Source: Macrophomina tecta
Lineage: Eukaryota; Ascomycota; Dothideomycetes; Botryosphaeriales; Botryosphaeriaceae
Assembly (NCBI GenBank): GCA_024180945.1
Contig: JAKSGN010000007.1
Span: forward strand, 2,666,001 to 2,730,000
Direction: 5' to 3'
Length of the DNA stretch: 64,000 nt
The notes beneath the pieces were generated by a model. That model saw nothing but the letters and a program-made list of their open reading frames with translations. It ran no database searches and had not been told where the DNA came from. Both the position numbers and the translations under genes were made by a program. Below are positions 33,856-44,551 of the stretch, one piece after another (position 1 is the stretch's first letter; every line of letters begins with the position of its first letter).

Positions 33856-35681
33856 TTAGGATTTCCAGCCTATCGATGAGAGGTCTATCTCTTCCATCCG
33901 CCTGCGGATCTCTATCTTGGCCGCAGGGTCGGACTCCAGGGCGTAGCCAAACACCCTTACTTTAGGCTCCTCTCCTTTGACTACTCGGAAGTCATATTTC
34001 AGAAGAAGGTGCACCAGCACAATCTTGATTTCAGCTGCTGCGAAGAAGCGGCCTGGGCAGGCATGGTTTCCGTGTCCCCACGCCAGGTGGTCCGGACCAG
34101 TTGTGACGAGTTGGGCAATATTCTCACTGCCTGGCTGCTGTCGCATTTTGAGGAACCGGTCCCCTACGAACTTGCTGGGCTCAGGGTAGATAGCCGGATC
34201 TCGCATGCTGTGCGCCGAGACACCAAGTATGCTGCCTTTCGAGAGAATGGTACCGTCGTTGAGGATGACAGTAGATGTAGCTTCTCGCCTCATGGCCACT
34301 GAGGATAGCCCCAAGGAGTCAGCACGTATTGAATCAGTATACCTTTCTGAGTACTCACAAACACTGATTGGTTTAAGCCTTTGGCTTTCCTTGATAACAC
34401 TATCCAGGAGCTTCAGATTATAAAGCGAGGCTTTGCTCCAGGCGCCTTTCCCAAGGACTTCGACGAATTCTTGTCTCAGACGCTCTACCATGCCAGGGTG
34501 AGCAGCAAGGTCGTATATGACCTGCGAAATAAGGTCGGTGGTGTTGTGGACCGACGCAATAGACAGGCCCAGCTGCATGTCCACAACATCGAAGTTGTAT
34601 ACTTTGGTCAGCTTCTCACACCACGCGATACCGTCATTATACTCCCTCGGCTCTGCCCCTTGGCGCATATCTTGCATTTTCTCCGCTTTGCGTTTCTCAA
34701 TGGTGTTGCGCACAAGCTCGCGCGCTTCTTTCACTTGCGCCCGGAGCCGGCGGCAATGGGGGATGAACCAGTGCGCCAGCGGTCGGAGGAATGAAGGGAA
34801 TAACCGCAGACAAAATGCAGCAATGAATCCCGTAAAGATATGGCTGATGGCAATCCTCAACCACGCCGGGTTGCGGCAAAGCTCCTCACCCAGAAATACC
34901 CGTGCAGACATACGTGCAACCAGTAGGTTGATCTTTTCTTTTATGACCAGCTTCTCCCAGGCTGTGTAAGGATGATTAGTCTCTCAGTACTGGAGCATGA
35001 AAGACCTTCTTGCATACCTCTGGCGTCAGGGAATATTTCATGAACAGCCAGTCCACATTCTTGTGGGAGTGGCTCCAGGGTCTTGGCTACACGTATCATC
35101 AGTGAGTTCCAAACGCGGATCGGATGGGATACGCACAAAGCTCCCTAGTGAGATGGATTTTGCAGATATCGAGAACAGCAGGTATGTCGTTAAGGCCGCT
35201 TCTGAATCCCTCGAAGCCGGGTATACCTGCCGTCACGAACTGAGGCGGGACGTTTTCAGACTCGAAATCCGTGTTTATTTATATGGTTGGAATCTCGTAC
35301 CTTTGCAACCACCTTGCTGAAGACCAGGTGCGGACTATTCCTAATCTCATTGGCATATTCCGGGGGAAGGATGATCACGTGGCCGGTGTCTCCGATCATC
35401 TGGAACGGTTTGCCTGGCAATTCTTGGAGTGCCTTCTCCAATGTCCGCCGTCCATTGAGATAAAAGTCTATCTTCAGTCTGAGGTCTGAAATTTCCCAGA
35501 AACGTCTCTTCGTAACGAGCGGAAGCTGTTGTGCATCAGGTGTCTGACCGGAAAGTGACTGCGAAGCGAGGTATGGTAAAAGAAGAAGGAGTATGGCCAC
35601 CAATCCATGGTACCATGAGAAATACTGGGCGTCGGGTGTATGTGTGATTTGAGTACCCAGCATTCCCGAGGAGGCGCTCAT
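33856..35681 (-). CDS. Cytochrome P450 (P450-2), ent-kaurene-oxidase/CYP68-like
   Basis: Membrane-anchored P450 of the fungal group that holds gibberellin and other terpenoid oxidases. Exon 1 encodes MSASSGMLG..., a membrane anchor (WYHGLVAILLLLLPYLAS) and VTKRRFWEISDLRLKIDF. Later exons encode YPGFEGFRSGLNDIPAV, the TKTLEPLPQECGLAVHEIF-like segment, ARMSARVFLGEELCRNPAWL, the helix I region (LSIASVHNTTDLISQVIYDL), the ExxR motif KESQRLKP, AMRREATSTVILNDGT, and the haem loop LAWGHGNHACPGRFFA. The phenylalanine of the usual FxxGxxxCxG is Leu here, seen in related fungal P450s. The helix I threonine motif is HNTTD. Another in-frame ATG lies at 35723. The intron 34299-34358 is 60 bases without a stop, so its retention would add 20 residues. 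It shares an 1120-base divergent promoter with the terpene synthase, suggesting co-expression. Confidence 0.88.
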
Positions 35682-36801
35682 GATGGTGGGTGATCTGGCG
35701 TGGTTGCAAGGGGAATCAGCCACGGAATGCGCAGCTGGATCCGATCTCCGTCATCCGGATTCTGTCTGGGACCGGACCGGAAGGGCTGTTCACAATACCC
35801 GGCTGGCTTTTTGTGAGCGGAGGAAAATCGCTTCCGACCATACGTGATTTCTCCATTCGGCCGTGCTTCTGCTCGGAATAACTCAGGCGGTACGGCCACC
35901 ACAGTCAGATAGAGAGGAGCAGAGCATCGACACAAGGTACGTCTTGGCTTGCAGGTCGCCAATACGAAACCGATGGCAGTGGGAGCGCTCTGTTTTTGAG
36001 GCATTAATCTGCCGGTGATCTCTCATCTGCGGGCAAAGGACTGGCCAGAGTCAGCTGGGGAAGAAGAGAAGGTAGCCTAAGCCGAGCAAGGCTGTGAAAC
36101 GCATGTGGTGGCCGGGTCGTGCGTGAAAAGGCCAATTGTCAACAGGCACGGGCCGCTTGAGGGACGCCGGCGAGTCGCCGACCCATGATGGGTAGCGCGT
36201 TTTGTTATCTATACGTACAGTCCGTGCTAAATATTGAGCGAATTGTGTCCGATGAGGAGTACTGATTAGGCTATCTTGTTTAAAAAAAAAAAAAAAAAAA
36301 AAAAGGAGGAAAGCAATTGGTCGTTGGATCTTGAGGCGTGTGTCCTTGTTGCTGGGCGTATGTGGTGCCGCAACAAGACGCAAGAGCCATCCTTCACTGG
36401 GTTCCACCAAAGAGCACGACGACAAATGAAAAAGCTTTGGTGCGTTGCTCGTATCTGGGAGGGGACTAGAAAAATGCCTCGCAGCTGTGGAAATCGGCAA
36501 GCAGTCTTTCGCGGACACGAGAGCCCAGGCACATGGCGATACTCGAAATTGACAGGGAAGTGCGCGCGGGCGCCTGAAAATCTACCTTCTATCGGTCGGA
36601 CCCCTCGCTTTCACTGCTCGTGCTTCGACCTCTCCACGATGTCCAGCATAAGACCGGGAATCGGCACCCTATGAAGAGAAAGTCCATGGAAGCTGTCCCA
36701 CAGCCTGAGACTGTGCCGAGTCGTCCAGATACTGGAGCACTCGCATCGCCGAGACCTTTTCGCTCCCCTTCAATTCTTCGACCAAGTGGAGCTCACCCAA
36801 G
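35682..36801. promoter_or_regulatory. Shared divergent promoter, P450-2 / terpene synthase
   Basis: The 1.1 kb between the divergent start codons holds a run of 23 adenines and no supported gene. It is the natural place for joint control of the cluster. No transcription-factor gene lies next to it. Confidence 0.55.
36282..36304. repeat. A23 homopolymer
   Basis: An uninterrupted run of 23 adenines lies in the terpene-cluster promoter. Poly(dA:dT) tracts often exclude nucleosomes in fungal promoters. That role here is inference. Confidence 0.9.
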
Positions 36802-39648
36802 ATGCCTTATTTCTCAACCCCGCTCCCCGCCGAGCTCGTGAGGAGATCAGGCTCACTAACTAGATTCGAAACTGTTATCCACAAACACAATCAAAATTGC
36901 ACAGAGGCGGCAGAACGAGTACTCGATGAGTTCAACGAAGCTATGGGCACGGACATCGTGCCCAGGACAATTGCAGATATACCAGGCCTAGGGAGAATGC
37001 ACGCAATTGCCTTTACCATTCCGAACTGCTTGCCTGAGCGCCTGGCTGTTTTAACGCGTTTCGCTGAATTTACCATTCTCAATGATGGTAAGCACAGCAG
37101 ACCCGGAGTACAGTGAACTCTAGGCTTACACCTACAGACTTCTATGACACTGCCAAGATTGAGGAGGTACGAACAGCCTTTCCACAACACCGTCCCAGTG
37201 ACAAAGCTGAGAGGCCCGGCAGATCGATGCGGTGAACGATCACATACAGAGCGTTTTAAAGAGAGAGACCAGCTCGAGGCCAACCAGCTCGATCACCAAT
37301 GCCACAAAATCCAAGCAATTCCAGTCAAGCATTCTTCTGGACATGATGAATATTGACGGAGAATTGGCATTGGATATCATGAACACATACAGCAATGGGC
37401 TTGCGCTTGCCACATTTGCTCCTGACACCCTCCAAACGCTGGATGAATACCTCCCTGTACGTCTTATAAACTCTGGGCTTGAGTAAGTATGCATCTATCT
37501 CCGTCCACAGTCCCACTTCGCTGATGCGCTTGATAGTGTGTTTCAGACCATGTCATGCTTCGGGATGGGCATCAAACTCTCTCCGCAAGAGAAGGAAGAG
37601 CTGAAAGTATTCCTCGACACGGCCATGTTCTCCACAACCTTGATCAATGACTTCCACAGCTGGCCAAAAGAGATCAAACATCACATTGAAACTCCCGGAT
37701 CCGAACGCCCCTTCAACGCCGTCGCCATTCTCATGCGCCACAGCGGTTGCTCGGAAGAGGAAGCATTGCAAAAGCTCAGGGAGAAACAGGTCGAGATTCA
37801 AGAGCAACATCTCGCACTCCTCCGCAAATTGCAATCGGAGAAGGAAATTCCCGAGGACCACATGCTTTACATCCTGGCCGCACAGTACGCAGCATCTGGT
37901 TCCGAGTTCTGGAGCATCCACGTCCCACGCTACCCTTCCAAGGAAGATCTCAACCAGCCAGAAGTCGAGTTCGTGGATGGGGCTTTCCGGTACAAGACCG
38001 ATATTGACAGAACATGGGTTGTCGTTGAACCAAATGCAACAGTTTGCAAGCTGAAAGAAAGCACCATGCCAAATGGCAACTGCACCACGAATGAGCACGC
38101 CTCCAGCAACGAGCTCGCTTCTGCCAACGGCCACACTGCCGCAAGCGGCCGTTCTGCACCCACTGGCCAAGCCAGTAGCCATCTTCCCATCAATGGACAC
38201 TGTTCGATGAATGGGCATTCATTAAAGAAGCGAAAGAGTGATCTCAGAGGCAGCAGAAATCTATCGAACAGACACATTGAGATGAGCGGGGCTCCCAAGA
38301 AACGCATCAAAGGCAACCATGCTGTCCAAGAGAGCAACATTCAGTGCAGCAATCACGTAAGTTCGCACTTTGCTCTTCGTGACTCGTCGCCTTCTTACGC
38401 GGATCCCAGATCGTTCTCGCCCCATACAAATACCTGACGTCTCTGCCGTCAAAGGGGATCAGGGACATCTTCATCGCGGCACTCAACTGGTGGCTTGAGG
38501 TACCCCAAGATACCCTAACAAGTATCAAGGCTGTAATAGGCATGCTGCACCAGTCATCCCTGATGTATGTATGTTTTTGCTCGTAGCAGAAGAGGTGGAC
38601 GCTGACGGCAGTAGGCTTGACGACATTGAAGACGACTCCAAGCTGAGGCGTGGGAGCCCCTCCACACATATGATCTACGGTAAAGGCCAGACCATAAACT
38701 CGGCGAATTACATCTTCGTGCAAGCGTTTGCGGAGATGCAGAGGCTCAAGAGCCCTGAAGCAACTGAGATATTAATCAGTAAGTCCAAACCCCCTCCCCA
38801 ATTAGCGTAACTGATCCGGGATATGCGCAGACGAGGTGGAGAACCTGCACTGCGGCCAGAGTTTCGACCTTTACTGGAAGTACCATGTGCAATGCCCGTC
38901 AGAAGAGGAGTACATGATGATGGTTGACAACAGTAAGCATGAGGATATCCCATCTGGTGTAGGGGGGGGGGGGTTTAAATGCAAATTGCTGACTGGCCTT
39001 TGCGCGCAGAAACTGGAGGGCTGTTCAGGTTGTGCGTTCGGCTTATGCAAGCTGAGTCTACAAGGAAATAGTAAGTTTTGTTGTTTTATCCTGCTCCTTT
39101 TTTTTTTTTTTTTTTTTTGTTCGGAACCACTTCTGAAAAACACTCAAGAACTAATACTTACACATCATGACCAGCTCCAGTATCGACTCGACATACTTCG
39201 TGACGCTGCTCAGCCGGTATTTCCAAATCAGGGATGACTACCAGAATCTCATGTCGGACCAGGTAGATCCCCACTTACCACTTCATCTTAGCGGACTCTC
39301 ATGAAGCTAATATATGGATCCATCCAGTATGCTAAAGAAAAGGGCTTCGCAGAAGACCTCGATGAAGGCAAAATCTCGCTGCCGCTCATCTACTGCCTGC
39401 AATCCCCCGCTTGCACTCAGTCCTCTGAGATCATGGGTATCCTCAAGCACAAGGCATCAGACACGCTTCCGCCAGAGATGAAGCACTTCATCCTCAACCA
39501 TATGAAGAGTACTGGGGCGTTGGAGTCCACTCACGGGCTACTCCAGGAAATGCAAAATGATCTTCTTGGGGAACTCCGCAGGCTTGAGGGGGAGTTTGGC
39601 TCCCAAAACCTCACTCTTGAGCTCGTTCTCAGGAAACTTTGGGTTTGA
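36802..39648 (+). CDS. Bifunctional terpene cyclase/prenyltransferase (PTTS)
   Basis: Chimeric di- or sesterterpene synthase of the fusicoccadiene/ophiobolin F synthase class. Ten exons (36802-37087, 37138-37166, 37223-37482, 37537-38356, 38410-38564, 38615-38778, 38831-38932, 39010-39070, 39175-39262, 39328-39648) sum to 761 residues, the usual size. The N-terminal class I cyclase has [17 protein letters not shown], the Asp-rich motif as DDFYD (assembled across intron 1) and the NSE motif [10 protein letters not shown] linker of about 110 residues (about 395-505) is Ser/Asn/Gly-rich with a KKRK patch. The C-terminal polyprenyl synthase has [13 protein letters not shown], the first Asp-rich motif [22 protein letters not shown], and the second Asp-rich region [10 protein letters not shown] followed by [16 protein letters not shown]. 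Both active sites look intact. The product ring system and chain length (C20 or C25) cannot be told. Tiny exons of 29 and 61 bases make automatic annotation error-prone. Confidence 0.93.
38962..38973. repeat. G12 homopolymer in a terpene-synthase intron
   Basis: A run of twelve guanines lies in the intron 38933-39009 of the PTTS gene. Sequencing and splicing may both be error-prone here. Confidence 0.85.
39098..39118. repeat. T21 homopolymer in a terpene-synthase intron
   Basis: A run of twenty-one thymines lies within the intron 39071-39174 of the PTTS gene, between the 61-base exon and the exon carrying the second Asp-rich motif. Confidence 0.9.
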
Positions 39649-40054
39649 AGCGGGCGTTTCTTTGGTAGTTTCATGGGTTTGTGAGCTAAGGCCTTTTGCG
39701 GTATCTAGGGAAAACCTCAGATTTCTGGAAGGTATACTGTCACAAGTAGAACGAGATAAGAAGATAGGAGACCTGCACCAACTATTGCCGTATCGCGTTG
39801 TATCTTAGTATCTGATGTGCTCGGGGGATGCGACTAGTGGTAGAAAGTGGATGAGAAGCAGTTACAGCGCATAAATATGCAATATCATTGTGGAACTGGG
39901 GTATCAAAAAGAAAAATGAAAAGAAAAGAAGAAAAAGAAACACAGCGAAGTTATTCTCCAAGGAGCTTCCGGCTAGGTCGTAATGCCCCATAGTCAGCCT
40001 TGTCGTTTCTCATTGGCGAGATCGGATGATTAGACAAACCAAGTCAGTCAGGTA
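39649..40054. other. Convergent 3' intergenic space, PTTS / SPX-RING
   Basis: About 400 bases between two converging genes. It is A/G-rich at 39905-39945. No gene is seen. Confidence 0.5.
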
Positions 40055-41503
40055 TCACATGACAGTACACTTATCATTATAGGCCTCCCCATATCTGTCC
40101 ACGCCAGCCGCTTTCTCGTTTTCCTTCTGTTTCGCTTTAACCTCATCCGGGAAATACTTTGCGAGAAAATTTGCCAAGGCGGGATCCAGATTCTGACTGT
40201 CAGCCTCCATGACGACGTTTCCGCGGCATAGTGGGCAGTGGTTCTCCTTGGCTCTCTGCAAGACGATCAAGCACCGAATGCAGAAGATGTGCTGGCAACG
40301 CAAGCGGATGGGCCGGTAGGATATACTGAAGCAGACCGGGCAGAGATAGTCATCCAGCTGAGGGACGACAGGAAGAAGCTCAGTCGAGACCTGGTAGCAG
40401 ATGGCTTTGGCAATGTCGCGTGGCATGCTTTGCTGCAGGACCGCTGGGAATGTAGTTTTGACGCCGAGTGCGGTGCGTTTGTCAAACTCTGTCTGTAGTT
40501 AGCAGGATAGTCAAGGGGAAGGGATGCGTGGTTGTTTACTCTTTAGGATCTTCTGCATGGCGAGGTCGTTGATTTCCTGGAACCTGAGGCTCTGAAGGAC
40601 ATCTGTGTTCAAGCGCAAAAACCGGTCAAGCGCTGTGGTGCTCTCTCTCTTCCTGAAAGACACCACTATTTCTTGCCGCTGAAGCTCGTCCGAGAATTTG
40701 TGCAATAGGGCGCGAGCCGTGGTGGAGTCACGTTTCCCGCGATCAAGCTCGTCTGTGGAAAAGAAGATTTTTGATTCTAGGTAAAGTTCAAATATCCTGC
40801 GCCAGTTGGCCATGTCCGTCTTCGAGGTGGATCCGCGGCGAGGCTCTGTGAGGCTGGTAATGGCCATGCCAAGCGTCTTGACGTCCTTGCTGAGCTTGTC
40901 TTGCTCCTCAGCCTGTAGCGCTGCCAACCCCGAGAGCTCATTTTGAAGAATGCTGAAGAACTCCAGGTCAGAAGTCAAGGGCAGCTCGACCATGCGATGG
41001 GGGCGAAGGTTCGAGTGGCTCGTATCAGAGCTGCGGCTCCGATCGGTAGGGCGTCTGGGCGTGGATCCAGCGGAACCGGCCTCTGCTGCTGGTGAAGGGG
41101 AGCCATCGGCATCGGATAGCCGCCGGTCGGGCGGCTCCTGGGCGATGGCAAGACGATGCAAATAATGTCGGGTTAGCGGCGAAAGGCGGGCATCCAAGGG
41201 CTGGCCGGTAGCCTCGTCGACGGCGATCAGCAGCTTAGGCTGAAACAGCACCGGGGCGTCCGGGGCTCCAGGGGCGGATTGCGGATGCTCCAGGAGGTAC
41301 TCGGCGAGCTTCTCATCCCTCTCTTGCTCTGCCGTCCGCAGTAGCTGGCCGAGGGTGGCAGCGTCCAGGCCCAGGCCGGCGAGTTCCCGCTCCACCCTCT
41401 TGATGCATTTCTTGAGCTGGCGGTAGGAGATTGCGGAAGCAACCCAGTGGGGGGGAAAGCCGTCCTGGCGGAGGTGCTGCTGAAAGGCGCGGCCGAACTT
41501 CAT
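40055..41503 (-). CDS. SPX-domain RING-type E3 ubiquitin ligase
   Basis: Two exons (41503-40540 and 40488-40055) give 465 residues. The SPX domain starts at the extreme N-terminus: MKFGRAFQQHLRQDGFPPHW, SYRQLKKCIKRVERE with the conserved Lys cluster that binds inositol pyrophosphates. After an acidic Ser-rich insert it closes with ELSGLAALQAEEQDKLSKDV and the final helix LKKFDKRTALGVKTTFP, which is rebuilt only when the intron is removed with its acceptor at 40489. A C3HC4 RING follows: CPVCFSISYRPIRL, CQHIFCIRCL and CPLCRG, with all eight ligands seen. The C-terminus is Lys/Glu-rich. SPX-RING proteins occur in filamentous fungi and plants (NLA); the plant members target phosphate transporters for degradation. 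A similar role with the Pho84-like protein in this window is inference. It is divergent from the J-protein gene. Confidence 0.92.
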
Positions 41504-41914
41504 GGGAAGTTTGGTGGAGGGTGGGGGCGCTCGCTAGGGTGGCCCGGCCGGGCGGTCGATCCGTGGGAAAGCTTAAGCAGGGGCGGCTGTCACGGTGCAC
41601 TGGTAGATGCTGCACCCGAAGGCATCGCGGATTGGGGGCGAGAGAGGCTGGTGGCGAGACAAGGGAAGGCCCTTGGAATCGCGCGGACGCTGGGCGCGGT
41701 GAAGCTGCCGCAGGGAAAAAGCGGCCGTGTGGCGGATCGCAGGCACCTGCCCGAGCGACAGGCACACGCGCACGCGTCGCTCTGCGCCCGCCGCGCCGCG
41801 CGACCATGACTTCACCCGATTTTTGGCCATCCGCCCGCTGCTACCCCACCGCCCAGCTTCTCGACCCGCGTCTCGCTCGACGTGCTCTCTCCATCCCGCC
41901 CTACACACTCCTCC
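41504..41914. promoter_or_regulatory. Shared divergent promoter, SPX-RING / JJJ1
   Basis: Two divergent start codons lie 411 bases apart in very GC-rich sequence. Long open frames on both strands here reflect composition, not coding. Confidence 0.55.
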
Positions 41915-43658
41915 ATGGGCTCGGGCCAGAGCTCCGCAAACGGCGGCGGCGCCTCGCCAGCCGCCGCCAGCTCCGCCGTCAAGACCAGCTACTACGAGCT
42001 GCTGGGCGTCGAGCGCCAGGCCACCGAAGACGAGTGCGCCGCCACCACCACCACCACCACCACCACCACCACCACCCGCCCTCCACACCCCTCCCTCCAC
42101 GCCCGCTGACACCGCTGCCCTGCGCCACCACAGAATCAAGAAGGCCTACCGCCGCAAAGCCCTCGAGCTCCACCCCGACCGCAACTACGGCAACGAAGAA
42201 TGGGCGACGGACCTGTTCGCCGAGGTGCAGTCGGCCTACGAGGTGCTCTCCGACCCGCAGGAGCGCGCCTGGTACGACTCGCACGAGTCCGCCATCCTCG
42301 CCGGCGCCGACCCGGCCGACGCGCACTTCGAGCACGATGTCCGCATCACCACCGCCGACGACATCGGCCGCATGATGCGCCGCTTCAACAGCCGCGTCGA
42401 GTACTCGGACGCGCCCGCCGGCTTCTTCGGCTTCCTGCGCGACACTTTCGACACGCTCGCCAAGGAGGAGATGGTCGCTGCCGCCTGGGACGGCCTGGAC
42501 GCGCCCGAGTACCCGTCGTTCGGCCACAGCGACTCGTCCTACGACGACGTCGTGCGCAACTTCTACGCCGCGTGGATGGGCTTCTCGACGAAGAAGTCGT
42601 TCGCGTGGAAGGATGTGTACCGCTACTCGGACGCCCCGGACCGGCGCACCCGCCGGTACATGGAGAAGGAGAACAGCAGGTTGCGCGACGAGGGCATTCG
42701 CGAGTTCAACGACGCCGTGCGCACGTTGGTCGCGTTCGTGAGGAAGCGCGATCCGCGCTGGGCGCCCAACACCCAGACCGAGGCGGAGAGGCAGAAGGCG
42801 CTGAAGGAGATGCGCGATGCCCAGGCTGCTCGTGCCAGGGCGGAACGTGAGGCCTTGATGCAGGAAGAAGTGCCCGAGTGGACCAGGACGCGCGATCCCG
42901 AGGAGCTGGAAGAGAGCGAGGAGGAGGAGATCGAGGAGGAGCATTTCGAGTGCGTGGCCTGCAACAAGACTTTCAAGAGCGAGAAGCAATGGGAGGCCCA
43001 TGAGAAGAGCAAGAAGCACCAGAAGGCCGTCTATGCATTGCAAAAGAAGATGAGGAAGGAAAACAAGAATCTCAACCTCGACGACGACCTGCCGGGTAGC
43101 GGCGTGGCGACTCCGGGGGTCGCCGACGAGGAGGAAGCTCTCGAGCTTGTTGACGACGAGCCAAATATCCGAGAGGCGACAACATCTTTGAAGGACGTGG
43201 AGCTTGACGGAGAAGACGCTTCCGAAGATGAAGAGCCAGAGGAAAAGAAAAAGGACGCACCTACCGCAGACAAGCCTACACCACCGGAATCAGAGGGCGA
43301 AGCTTCAGATGACGATTATGTTCCCCGGTCAAACCTGGAATCGAGGCTTGCAGGGAAGAAAGCGTCTGACCATGAAGAAGAGGACGCGAAGCCACAGCTG
43401 GCACTCGATTCTGATGATGAAAAGCCGGCAACTCAAGCTGGACCGAAGATGGGCAAGGCAGCGCAAAAGCGTGCGAAGAAGGCTGCGAAACAGGCTGCAG
43501 CAGACCAAGAAGAGCTGAAGTTTAAATGTGCCCAGTGTCAAGCCGGCTTCCCCTCAAAGACAAGGCTGTTCCAACATATCAAAGATTTTGGCCATGCTGC
43601 CCCAGTGAGCCAGACGAAGGGTGCTGGCGGTGGAGGGAAGAAAAAAGGAAAGAGATAA
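41915..43658 (+). CDS. JJJ1: J-domain zinc-finger protein Jjj1
   Basis: Cytosolic Hsp40 that stimulates the ATPase of Ssa-type Hsp70 to recycle shuttling factors (Arx1, Alb1) from late pre-60S particles. Two exons (41915-42033 and 42134-43658) give 547 residues, near the yeast protein's 590. The J domain [16 protein letters not shown] | [17 protein letters not shown] is split by the intron and has the essential HPD. The conserved block after it includes [38 protein letters not shown]. Next is a charged helical segment and a U1-type C2H2 finger, [23 protein letters not shown]. An acidic region follows, then a second C2H2 finger, [23 protein letters not shown], and a basic GGGKKKGKR tail. The intron contains a (CCA)n microsatellite. 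Its retention would end the protein after 65 residues. Confidence 0.94.
42042..42075. repeat. (CCA)n microsatellite inside the JJJ1 intron
   Basis: About eleven CCA units lie in the 100-base intron that interrupts the J domain. The pure pyrimidine/A tract lies between the donor at 42034 and the acceptor at 42133. Confidence 0.9.
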
Positions 43659-44115
43659 TGGAACTGAGCGAAAGAGAATAAAAAAAAAGGGAGTAGACTT
43701 GAGCTTGGCATAGCAATGGCGTTTGTCTTGGTAGGTAAACTGTCTATACCCAAATGTTGCGGAAACCGCGAGTTCGATCTGTAGTGGCTGCTTGGAATAG
43801 GTGACAGAAGCTCTGCGCATGTGACTGTTGCACAAGCGGACATGAGTACTGGAGGTGAACCTCAGCCTTGCTGGTGAATATCAACACATGTTAGCCGTCG
43901 GCTCTCATGTTTACTTATTTTCTCATCATTTACTTGATTTGAGGAGGGTGACACTTTCTCCAGCAAAGTTATGTCTGTGCAACAGCGATGGGTCACTGCC
44001 GATAGGCAATCGAGTGCGGTGGCACCAAGCCTGCCGAGAACAAGGTTTGGTGAACGAGCTGCAGCCTTCAACGTAGATTTGCATCTGGCTTCTGAAACCC
44101 GTCTTTGAATGGAAA

Positions 44116-44551
44116 ATGAGCGAACACGGCATCGAGGAGCATGCGCAGATTGAAGAGGCCATCAAAGGTTAGCAGGCACATTGTATGTCATGAACTATCG
44201 GGATAGTGCCATTATTTCTCCTTTTACTTTCACGTAGCCAACGTTCGGTTCCTTCGCCGCCCAGGCCATACCTGCGACATCTTGTTAAATAGGTCGGTGG
44301 ACTTCGGCTTTCCAAGGCGCAGACGTGCGATGCCGGCCATGTACGACGCGTCGTCCGGCGCCAAATGGATGCTGGTAATGATTATGGCTCCGATTGACTC
44401 AAGCGCTGTCCAAGCTGTTAAGTCGGAGCCAAAGGGAGTCTCGCAGGTCACTTTTCAGGACAGGATGAGTAGCAAAGGTGCTGATGTGAGCGAGGAAGGC
44501 CATCGTTCAAGAAATCCCACCTGTTGCTCTTGTGGGATATTCTCATCATAG
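44116..44551 (+). CDS. Weak candidate small gene, no homology recognised
   Basis: An ATG at 44116 opens MSEHGIEEHAQIEEAIK, a hydrophilic start like those of real small proteins. A possible donor (GTTAGC) at 44168 and acceptor (ACGTAG) at 44237 would join it in frame to a 104-residue frame ending at 44551. The second part (NVRFLRRPGHTCDILLNRS...) shows no domain, and the opposite strand is also open (44230-44451). The model may be chance or a relic. RNA reads would decide. Confidence 0.15.

Noticed and set aside
36620..36841. An upstream ATG and 73-codon frame before the terpene synthase
   Set aside because: It is in another frame and ends inside the first PTTS exon. The ATG at 36802 gives a family-like N-terminus. 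It could act as an upstream open frame but nothing supports that.
44230..44451. A minus-strand 73-codon frame with a hydrophobic stretch (ESIGAIIITSI)
   Set aside because: Too short and without neighbours to form a membrane protein. It may be a relic, but no family was recognised.
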